A stretch of DNA of 5,258 nucleotides from Synechococcus sp. CO36386bin_37 (lineage in GTDB: Bacteria; Cyanobacteriota; Cyanobacteriia; PCC-6307; Cyanobiaceae), in assembly GCA_011525445.1 (NCBI GenBank), contig WTGE01000100.1, forward strand, positions 1-5,258. The letters are read 5' to 3'. The notes under the pieces were generated by a model that saw nothing but the letters and a program-made list of their open reading frames with translations, was not told where the DNA came from and did no database searches. The number at the start of each line of letters is the position of its first letter. The stretch's first letter is position 1. A program made the translations under genes and the position numbers. Positions 1 to 5,258 of the stretch are shown here, piece by piece.

Positions 1-1
1 C

Positions 2-1072
2 ATCGCGCTGATGTGTGGTGCCTTCGCCCACGGTGCGATCTTCTTCATCCGTGATTACGACCCTGAAGCCAACAAGGACAATGTCCTGGCTCGGATGCTC
101 GAACACAAGGAAGCGATCATCAGTCACCTGAGCTGGGTTTCTCTGTTCCTCGGTTTCCATACCCTCGGTCTCTACGTCCACAACGACGTGGTTGTTGCCT
201 TCGGAACTCCTGAGAAGCAAATCTTGGTTGAGCCTGTCTTTGCACAGTTCGTCCAAGCAGCATCCGGTAAAGCGATTTACGGCTTTGATGTACTCCTGGC
301 GAATGCCGGTGGTGCTGCTGCCAATGCCAATGCTGCCTACATGGGCGGTTGGATGGATGCGATCAATGGTGTTCGCGGCAGCAACGACTTGTTCTTGCCG
401 ATCGGCCCTGGTGATTTCCTTGTCCACCACGCCATTGCTCTCGGTCTCCATACCACCACCTTGATCCTGGTCAAGGGCGCGTTGGATGCTCGTGGCTCCA
501 AGCTGATGCCTGATAAGAAGGACTTCGGCTATTCCTTCCCCTGCGACGGTCCAGGCCGTGGCGGTACCTGTGACATCTCCGCTTGGGACGCCTTCTACTT
601 AGCCGTCTTCTGGGCTTTGAATACAGTGGGTTGGGTCACCTTCTACTGGCATTGGAAGCATCTTGCCATTTGGCAAGGCAATGTTGCCCAGTTCAACGAA
701 TCCAGTACCTATCTCATGGGCTGGTTCCGCGACTATCTCTGGCTCAATAGTTCACAGCTCATTAACGGCTACAACCCCTTTGGCAGTAACAACCTGGCCG
801 TTTGGTCCTGGATGTTCCTCTTTGGTCATTTGGTTTGGGCGACAGGATTTATGTTCCTGATCTCCTGGAGAGGTTATTGGCAGGAGCTGATTGAGACCAT
901 TGTTTGGGCGCATCAACGCAGTCCTATCGCCAACATGATGGGCTGGCGCGACAAGCCTGTGGCTCTGTCCATTGTTCAGGCACGTGTTGTGGGTCTTGCT
1001 CATTTCACGGTTGGTTACGTACTCACATATGCAGCCTTCCTGATCGCCTCCACGTCAGGCAAGTTTGGGTGA
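2..1072 (+). CDS. psaB: Photosystem I P700 chlorophyll a apoprotein A2 (PsaB), C-terminal 356 residues, 5'-truncated by window edge
   Basis: PsaB forms, with PsaA, the reaction-centre heterodimer of photosystem I in the thylakoid membrane. It binds P700, antenna chlorophylls, A0, phylloquinone and half of the FX iron-sulfur cluster. The frame is already open at base 2, so this is a fragment; roughly the first 384 residues of a protein of about 740 are missing. Counting from the Met at base 11, the FX motif [10 protein letters not shown] holds Cys178 and Cys187, nine apart as in Thermosynechococcus PsaB (565/574). His273 sits at the position of the P700 ligand His660, Met281 at the A0 ligand Met668, Trp290 at the phylloquinone-stacking Trp677, and Trp244 at the plastocyanin/cytochrome c6 docking Trp631. 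The end, IASTSGKFG, is the usual PsaB C-terminus. All key residues are intact, so the gene should be functional. psaA is normally just upstream, outside the window. Identification is essentially certain. Confidence 0.99.
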   Translation: MALMCGAFAHGAIFFIRDYDPEANKDNVLARMLEHKEAIISHLSWVSLFLGFHTLGLYVHNDVVVAFGTPEKQILVEPVFAQFVQAASGKAIYGFDVLLANAGGAAANANAAYMGGWMDAINGVRGSNDLFLPIGPGDFLVHHAIALGLHTTTLILVKGALDARGSKLMPDKKDFGYSFPCDGPGRGGTCDISAWDAFYLAVFWALNTVGWVTFYWHWKHLAIWQGNVAQFNESSTYLMGWFRDYLWLNSSQLINGYNPFGSNNLAVWSWMFLFGHLVWATGFMFLISWRGYWQELIETIVWAHQRSPIANMMGWRDKPVALSIVQARVVGLAHFTVGYVLTYAAFLIASTSGKFG

Positions 1073-1118
1073 TTGTCCCTGACTCTTGCCTGATTCACGA
1101 GCCGTTTCTCTGAGAATT

Positions 1119-1147
1119 ACCCGTCCGGTTTACCGGGCGGGTTTTTT
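1119..1147 (+). terminator. Rho-independent terminator of psaB
   Basis: A 10-bp stem (ACCCGTCCGG pairing with CCGGGCGGGT, one G-U wobble) with a TTTA loop is followed directly by six T. It starts 47 bases after the psaB stop codon. The structure is a textbook intrinsic terminator for the + strand. On the - strand the hairpin is the same but is followed by TAATTCTC, a poor U-tract. It may therefore stop the convergent cupin transcript only weakly. No other terminator for the cupin gene is visible between 1148 and 1208. Confidence 0.93.
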
Positions 1148-1208
1148 ATGGCATTGCTACCGAGTGCTGCTAACCGGAACGTATTGATTTGAGCTTCAGG
1201 TTCTTGAT

Positions 1209-2138
1209 TTAATTTCCGCCATTGAATGTGATATCAAGAGTGCGCAAATAGGTATGGAGGCCTGCATCTTGAATCGGGAGCACATACGCATCTCCACTGG
1301 ACTCGTTGTGGTGTGAATGCCAGTAGCCAGGTGGGGTCACGAAGGCAGCGCCTGGGACCCAATCTTCCCGATGTGGGTTGACGATATTGCCACTCGAATC
1401 AAGAGATTTGCCAATCATGGTGTAGCACCCAGGTTGGCATTCCACAGCAAGATCCAGCGCAATGGATTGATGGCGATGGGGACGTTGCACTTGGCCTGCG
1501 GGCAAGATCCCCAACATGGCCCAAAGGGTATGGCTAACGGTTCGAGTCTGGGGGAATTGAGTGTTGCCGAACAGAACGCTGACCCGATTAGCGCGTGAAC
1601 CGTTTGGGCAGTTAGCGATTGCGTCAAGCTCGAGCTGAGTGTCTTTATGGCTGTAGAAGGTAGGGTCGAACCGAGCCTGAACAGGCTCAACTCCGAGGTA
1701 GCGAAGCAGTGGCGCGTCATGGACCCAATACATGCCTGCTTTTTCATGGCTGGTGTGAATGGCCTCACCACCTGCTGGCAACACCAGCATGTCTCCCTTG
1801 GACCATTGGAAGCTTCTGCCACAGGCCTGTGTTTCCCCCTCTCCCTTTGTGATGAAAAACAGCTGACTTGTTGCTAAAGCATTAGTGCGTAGTTGATCAT
1901 GATCAAGGCGTACGAAGTTGGCGCAAAGTGAAGGACCCGTTGCTGGACCTGAGCAACCCAGCTGATCACTCAGATCGAGTGACAGCACATCGCAGCCAGA
2001 TTGCTCAAAAAAATCTGGAGAAAACGACCGATACGGAACCGGATTGATCAGACCACTGCGTTGGGGGTCTGCGGCTGAACGGTAATCAAAGAAACGCGCT
2101 TGCTCAGATGATGCCTCACGCCATGTATTCGTCAGCAA
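1209..2138 (-). CDS. Double-cupin protein, gentisate 1,2-dioxygenase-like; 5' end uncertain
   Basis: This is a bicupin of 309 residues from the TTG at 2138. The C-terminal cupin has a clear metal site: His221-x-His223 in RPHRHQS, and His274 in PPGYWHSHHN, which matches cupin motif 2 (PxGxxHxxxN). The HRH pair followed by a long hydrophobic strand and the late WH resemble gentisate 1,2-dioxygenases, which use Fe(II) to open aromatic rings. The N-terminal cupin (about residues 85-140, with FFITKGEGE and KGDMLVLPAGG) keeps the fold but lacks an HxH pair, so it probably does not bind metal in the standard way. Substrate cannot be read from the sequence; another cupin function is possible. No signal peptide is seen, so it should be cytoplasmic. 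The TTG has no Shine-Dalgarno, and a coding-like stretch continues upstream to 2201 (see the 2139-2205 entry). The gene faces psaB tail to tail and may be the last gene of the - strand cluster. Confidence 0.86.
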   Translation of the reverse strand: MLTNTWREASSEQARFFDYRSAADPQRSGLINPVPYRSFSPDFFEQSGCDVLSLDLSDQLGCSGPATGPSLCANFVRLDHDQLRTNALATSQLFFITKGEGETQACGRSFQWSKGDMLVLPAGGEAIHTSHEKAGMYWVHDAPLLRYLGVEPVQARFDPTFYSHKDTQLELDAIANCPNGSRANRVSVLFGNTQFPQTRTVSHTLWAMLGILPAGQVQRPHRHQSIALDLAVECQPGCYTMIGKSLDSSGNIVNPHREDWVPGAAFVTPPGYWHSHHNESSGDAYVLPIQDAGLHTYLRTLDITFNGGN

Positions 2139-2205
2139 GGAGTTTCTGGCAAAGGAACGGTCAGGATATCGATCAATGGGTTCTGGGTTGTATGGGTTTT
2201 GTCAT
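2139..2205 (-). other. Probable true N-terminus of the cupin gene, separated from its ATG by an apparent one-base frameshift
   Basis: The cupin frame continues open upstream of the TTG at 2138 for 21 codons (QNPYNPEPIDRYPDRSFARNS) and stops at a TGA at 2204-2202. That TGA overlaps an ATG at 2205-2203 in the neighbouring frame. As written, the ATG gives only a 10-codon peptide ending at 2173. If one A is dropped from the run of four (plus-strand TTTT, 2197-2200), the ATG reads MTNPYNPEPIDRYPD and joins the cupin, giving 333 residues. No ATG, GTG or TTG exists in the extended frame itself. The segment looks like protein, but this is judged by eye without an alignment. A homopolymer sequencing error, a real mutation, or use of the downstream TTG are all possible. 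Confidence 0.5.
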
Positions 2206-2531
2206 TTTTCCCCGCACCTTCAGTCATTCATCCCTTCTCTGTCTGTGTTGAGCTAATGCTCTCTCCAGCAAAACACCTGATTCCATTGCGAAAATCGATC
2301 GTACCGCCGCGGCTGGAATTAGCGCTTTTGTTGTTGGCGGGGACAACCCTTCATCATCTCGCCGTTCAATTCTTCCCTCATGGTCGGATTGATCTGGCCA
2401 TGCTGCTACAGGAACAGACCATGATTGCCAGTTCGTCGCCAATGCCTGTTGAGGTGAAGATCGCATTTCGCATCGAAAGGCTCGATCATTCTTCTCCTGT
2501 CTGTCTTGTCCCCAAAAGTGGGGGGCCAGCC
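2206..2531. other. Intergenic stretch between desaturase and cupin genes; no convincing gene
   Basis: This is the longest interval without an assigned gene. Open frames exist on both strands, but none resembles a protein family I know. The - strand carries one short frame with a good Shine-Dalgarno (separate entry). A small hairpin, CCCCA-AAAG-TGGGG, lies at 2510-2523 just after the desaturase stop on the - strand. Its stem is only 5 bp and no U-run follows, so I do not call it a terminator. I could not find a convincing -10/-35 pair for the cupin gene, but one could well lie here because the gap is long for an operon. Confidence 0.5.
2406..2489 (-). CDS. Possible 27-codon small ORF with a good Shine-Dalgarno; possibly broken by an amber stop
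   Basis: On the - strand AGGAG lies four bases before an ATG at 2489, 42 bases after the desaturase stop. The frame encodes 27 residues, starting MIEPFDAKCDLHLN, and ends in TAG at 2408-2406. After that TAG the same frame stays open for another 28 codons (including GQINPTMREELNGEMMKG) to a TAA at 2321-2319. It could be a short peptide gene, or a gene of about 56 codons interrupted by one stop. I do not recognise the sequence, and chance is a real explanation at this length. Confidence 0.15.
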   Translation of the reverse strand: MIEPFDAKCDLHLNRHWRRTGNHGLFL

Positions 2532-3692
2532 TTAACGGCTGACTTCGAACCTTGTTGAGCTATGCGGGCTCACAAGCTGTAAGCGCTCACGGTCCCACAG
2601 GATGAGTGAAAAACAGTCTTTGATTTGAGACAAGTAAAGGATATGGACATCATTGACAAGATGAATATTAGCCTCATGGCATTTTTTTAAACGATAATTA
2701 GGAATGCGTTCGGACAAATGATGGATGTGGTGGTAGGCAATATCCGCAGTAAACCAATTTAATGCAGCAGGCATTTGTAAGAAGGAGGATCCGGAGATGG
2801 CTCCGCGCAAATAGCTCCAATTTTCCTCATCGCTTGTATAAGAATCTGGAAAATTGTGCTGTATAAAGAACACACCGATCATCAAGGCTGCGCTGCAACT
2901 CATCACTAAGCAATAAAGAATCCAAAAGTGAGTATGCCCAATCGAGTTGCCAGCCCACCACCACAACACTCCAACCAAGAAGGTATTCGCAGTCATGTCC
3001 ACGCATTCACCTCTTGTGTAGAAGAAACTCGACTTGTAGTTTGAGAAAACTGTTTTGATTGAAAGGATACGACCGGTACGGATCATTCCAAACGTGCTCC
3101 TCAGCGCATAACCGATGAATTCAAAAAAACTCAGTAACAATGCTAATCGTGGTTTGATGATTAGGTAAAAGAATCCACCGGGAAAAAGTAATATCGGGTG
3201 GCGCAGAATTCGATAGAGCCATTGAGAGCGTGGTGAGCGTGCTTCGTATTGCTCGCATGTAATGAGTGCTGATGGGCCGCGGTATCGATCCCAATTGCCG
3301 TTGTGTTTGTGATGGAAGGCATGTCCACGTGACCAAGGATGTTGAGGCATCCCATGGATCAGGCTTAGAGCAAAAGCAGCGATCCGATTCGAATGTTTTG
3401 AACGAAAAAGGCTTTGATGGCCGCAGTCGTGCATCAGCGAAAAACTGCGACTCAGTAACAGAACCATCAGCACCAGCAGCAATGGTGTCAAAAGGATTGC
3501 CTTGAGATCCAACGTTGTCGTGACAGCCGCCATGGCAAGCGCGACCAGGCAAATAGGAATAACCGTATTGAACAGCTGCCAGCACGCGATATGGTCGTCA
3601 CTGTCCATAAAAGGCCTGAGTTTGAAGTCGGTCCGCTTCGGGTAATGGCTTTGAGCCATTGTTTGGGTGAAAACCTTTGTGCTCGTTGTCAT
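2532..3692 (-). CDS. Membrane fatty-acid (acyl-lipid) desaturase, Bacillus Des-like
   Basis: This is an integral-membrane di-iron desaturase that introduces a double bond into fatty acyl chains of membrane lipids. Numbered from the ATG at 3692 (386 residues), the three histidine boxes are HDCGH (88-92), HAFHH (124-128) and HHIHH (321-325). Hydrophobic spans lie at about 36-89, 165-181, 235-249 and 256-278. The stretch around FIQHNFPDSY, ENWSYLRGAISGSSF and HHLSERIPNYRLKKCHE closely follows Bacillus subtilis Des, an acyl-lipid delta-5 desaturase. Regiospecificity here is unknown. The start is uncertain: a TTG at 3725 (397 residues) lies 14 bases after a strong GGAGG, while the ATGs at 3692 and 3659 (375 residues) lack good ribosome sites. 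Comparison with Des suggests either ATG gives a suitable N-terminus. It lies 71 bases after the RND gene, probably on the same transcript. Parts are AT-rich: by hand count GC is 28% at 2641-2700 and 35% at 3121-3180. All iron-ligand boxes are intact. Confidence 0.92.
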   Translation of the reverse strand: MTTSTKVFTQTMAQSHYPKRTDFKLRPFMDSDDHIACWQLFNTVIPICLVALAMAAVTTTLDLKAILLTPLLLVLMVLLLSRSFSLMHDCGHQSLFRSKHSNRIAAFALSLIHGMPQHPWSRGHAFHHKHNGNWDRYRGPSALITCEQYEARSPRSQWLYRILRHPILLFPGGFFYLIIKPRLALLLSFFEFIGYALRSTFGMIRTGRILSIKTVFSNYKSSFFYTRGECVDMTANTFLVGVLWWWAGNSIGHTHFWILYCLVMSCSAALMIGVFFIQHNFPDSYTSDEENWSYLRGAISGSSFLQMPAALNWFTADIAYHHIHHLSERIPNYRLKKCHEANIHLVNDVHILYLSQIKDCFSLILWDRERLQLVSPHSSTRFEVSR

Positions 3693-3729
3693 CCAGCTGT
3701 GAATATCGTGCGCCGCGGTCGGCAAAGTA

Positions 3730-3765
3730 GATCAACCTACCTCCTTTTTGCTGAGCCGGTTGATC
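3730..3765 (-). promoter_or_regulatory. Inverted repeat with Shine-Dalgarno in its loop, at the RND-desaturase junction
   Basis: Read on the - strand, GATCAACC (3765-3758) pairs perfectly with GGTTGATC (3737-3730), leaving a 20-base loop that holds AAAAAGGAGGT. This is the strongest Shine-Dalgarno seen in the window. The 5' arm includes the last two bases of the RND stop codon (TGA, 3766-3764), and the 3' arm covers a TTG at 3735-3733. No U-run follows, so it is not a terminator. The site could tune translation of the desaturase as ribosomes leave the RND gene. The sequence is seen; the regulatory role is inferred. Confidence 0.45.
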
Positions 3766-5258
3766 AATTGCCCGTTAAGGGCTGCAATGTTGATCCTGTT
3801 CTCCAGCCTTTGAGGACTAGATAAACAGCTGGAACCACGAATAGAGAGAGGAAAGTGGAAACCAACAAACCACTGAAAACGACGGTGCCGATACTGATCC
3901 GACTTGCGGACCCCGATCCGCTGGCCAGCAGCAAAGGAAGAAATCCTGCAAGGGATGTAATGGCTGTGAGAACGATGGGTCGCATGCGTTCTTCCGCAGC
4001 ATCAGTGATGGCCTCTCGCAGTGGCATCCCTGCACGGAGCCTCTGATTGGCAAACTCCACAATCAGGATTCCGTTTTTCGCAGCCAGACTCACGAGCACT
4101 AGAAGGCCCATCTGTCCGTAAACATCGAGTGGTAATCCGCGTAATTTGATACCGATCAATGCACCCAGCAGTGCTAGTGGTACTGTCAACAAGATCACGA
4201 GTGGGTCGAGAAAACTTTCATACAATCCTGCTAGTAGTAGATAAACAACAACTACGCTCAAGCCAAAGAATGCCCAGGTCACGCCTTGTGCTTTTCTCTC
4301 TTCCTCGGCAAGGCCAGTGAAGGCAAGTGCGATATTCCCTCCACCAATTTGTTCTCCAATGGCTTCCAAAATGTTGATGGCTTGTCCACTGCTTGTTCCT
4401 TTACTGGGCACTGCGCTGATGCGAATGGATCGGTTGAGAGAGTAATGACCAATCGAACCAGTGCCCTCCACCTTTTCGAGCCGCGCCACGCTTGCTGCAC
4501 TGACCAGTTCTCCATCACGGTTTCTGAGCATCAGGGATTCGATATCTTCAGGGCGATTGCGGTCATTTCCATCCAGTTGGATCCAAATGCTGCGAATCTC
4601 TCCATCGGCATAGGTGTCATCGAGGTAGCGGCCGCCCACGGACATTCCGATCACATTCAGCGTCTCTCGGTAGGAAAGATTCAAAGCTGCCATTTGATTG
4701 CGATCTAAAACAAGTCGCCACCTCGGGGAACTCGCATCAAAACGCGTACTTACCCGCTCAAATTGGCCTGTTTTCTTGGCTCTCGCAATGAAAGCATTGG
4801 CGACCTTTTCAAATTGCGGCAGGCTCAGTTGGCCGCCACTACGGTCAAGAAGTTGAATATTGAGAGCTGAGTCACCACTGAAACCGCGCACTGTTGGCGG
4901 CGTAATCAGAACGACTTTCGCGTCGGTGATTTTGCGATTGAGAGCTTGTTGCAGGCGTCGCTTGATGGCTTGATCGCTTTGATCGGAACGACCTCTCTCT
5001 GCAAGCGGCTTCAATCTCAGGTAGAAGGATCCCTTGTCTTCTCCGCTTTGCCCAAACGAACTTCCTGCATAGAAATTGCCTGCACGAATCAGAGGTTCCT
5101 GCTCAACCACAGCACGAATGGCTTCCATGCTTGCTTTGCTTCTCTCCAGGCTGGCCCCTTCTGACAAGGTGAAATAGCCGCGGATTTGTCCCTGATCCTC
5201 ATTGGGAATAAAGGCGGTGGGAGTGTTGATGAGGCCGAATCCAGTCAAGATCAAACTG
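3764..5258 (-). CDS. RND multidrug efflux permease, AcrB/HAE1 family, C-terminal half, 5'-truncated by window edge
   Basis: This is the inner-membrane pump of a tripartite efflux system, which drives export of hydrophobic compounds by proton antiport. The frame runs off the right edge, so about half of a protein of roughly 1,040 residues is visible. Counting from codon 5254, it opens in TM7 and TPTAFIPNEDQG, then the second periplasmic porter/docking region (about 20-320), then TM8 (325-345), TM9 (351-369), TM10 (380-400), TM11 (427-444) and TM12 (455-482). In TM10 AAKNGILIVEFAN carries Lys393, the AcrB Lys940 equivalent. In ERMRPIVLT, Arg423 and Thr430 match AcrB Arg971 and Thr978. The Asp pair of TM4 is outside the window. 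These residues suggest a working proton relay. The membrane-fusion and outer-membrane partners are not here; they could lie further upstream on this strand. The substrate is unknown. A heavy-metal (CzcA-type) pump is less likely, because the family signatures seen fit HAE1. Confidence 0.94.
   Translation of the reverse strand, partial: SLILTGFGLINTPTAFIPNEDQGQIRGYFTLSEGASLERSKASMEAIRAVVEQEPLIRAGNFYAGSSFGQSGEDKGSFYLRLKPLAERGRSDQSDQAIKRRLQQALNRKITDAKVVLITPPTVRGFSGDSALNIQLLDRSGGQLSLPQFEKVANAFIARAKKTGQFERVSTRFDASSPRWRLVLDRNQMAALNLSYRETLNVIGMSVGGRYLDDTYADGEIRSIWIQLDGNDRNRPEDIESLMLRNRDGELVSAASVARLEKVEGTGSIGHYSLNRSIRISAVPSKGTSSGQAINILEAIGEQIGGGNIALAFTGLAEEERKAQGVTWAFFGLSVVVVYLLLAGLYESFLDPLVILLTVPLALLGALIGIKLRGLPLDVYGQMGLLVLVSLAAKNGILIVEFANQRLRAGMPLREAITDAAEERMRPIVLTAITSLAGFLPLLLASGSGSASRISIGTVVFSGLLVSTFLSLFVVPAVYLVLKGWRTGSTLQPLTGN

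Noticed and set aside
1415..1822. A 135-codon - strand frame inside the cupin gene.
   Set aside because: It lies wholly within the cupin coding region in another frame, while the cupin frame carries the metal-binding motifs. It is a shadow frame.
2224..2466. An 80-codon - strand frame ending 18 bases before the possible cupin ATG.
   Set aside because: It has no Shine-Dalgarno, low-complexity polar composition and no recognisable family. Its position is suggestive, but not enough to call a gene.
2510..2523. Hairpin CCCCA-AAAG-TGGGG just after the desaturase stop, considered as a terminator.
   Set aside because: The stem is only 5 bp and neither strand has a following U-run.
2199..2558. A 119-codon + strand frame starting with TTG, with a hydrophobic central stretch.
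   Set aside because: It begins inside the cupin 5' region, overlaps the desaturase 3' end antisense, lacks a clear ribosome site and matches no family I recognise. It is most likely a chance frame.
3121..3585. A 154-codon - strand frame inside the desaturase gene.
   Set aside because: The desaturase frame holds two of the three histidine boxes over this stretch, so this is a shadow frame.
4286..4708. A 140-codon + strand frame antisense to the RND gene.
   Set aside because: The opposite strand encodes conserved RND sequence throughout, so this is an antisense shadow.

Overview
The window looks like part of a cyanobacterial genome, most likely a marine picocyanobacterium (Synechococcus, Cyanobium or a high-GC Prochlorococcus). 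The main evidence is the C-terminal half of PsaB at the left edge, whose tail resembles picocyanobacterial PsaB from memory. I also saw no HIP1 octamer (GCGATCGC) in the window, which fits that group but does not prove it. The genus is an inference.

Layout, left to right. (1) The 3' half of psaB on the + strand ends at 1072 and is followed by a clean rho-independent terminator (1119-1147). (2) Three genes then run on the - strand, convergent with psaB. In their own direction of transcription they are: the C-terminal half of an AcrB-type RND efflux permease (5258 to 3764, its 5' end outside the window); a membrane fatty-acid desaturase of the Bacillus Des type (start near 3692, end 2532); an intergenic stretch of about 330 bases (2531-2206); and a bicupin related to gentisate 1,2-dioxygenases (about 2138 or 2205 to 1209).

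The permease and desaturase are close enough to share a transcript. Their junction carries a perfect 8-bp inverted repeat with a strong Shine-Dalgarno (GGAGG) in its loop, so translation of the desaturase may be controlled there. The start of the desaturase is ambiguous, with one TTG and two ATG candidates.

The bicupin also has an unsettled 5' end. Its frame stays open for 21 codons upstream of the only usable in-frame start (a TTG), up to a TGA that overlaps an ATG one frame away. Removing one base from a run of four A would join that ATG to the gene. This suggests a frameshift mutation, a sequencing error, or an unusual start.

Functionally, psaB belongs to the photosystem I core. The - strand genes look like accessory functions: drug or solvent efflux, membrane lipid unsaturation, and a non-heme metal dioxygenase-like enzyme. 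A joint role in envelope or hydrophobic-compound stress is only a hypothesis. Parts of the desaturase are clearly AT-richer than its neighbours, which hints at a different origin. I see no tRNA, rRNA, CRISPR array, transposase or phage gene.
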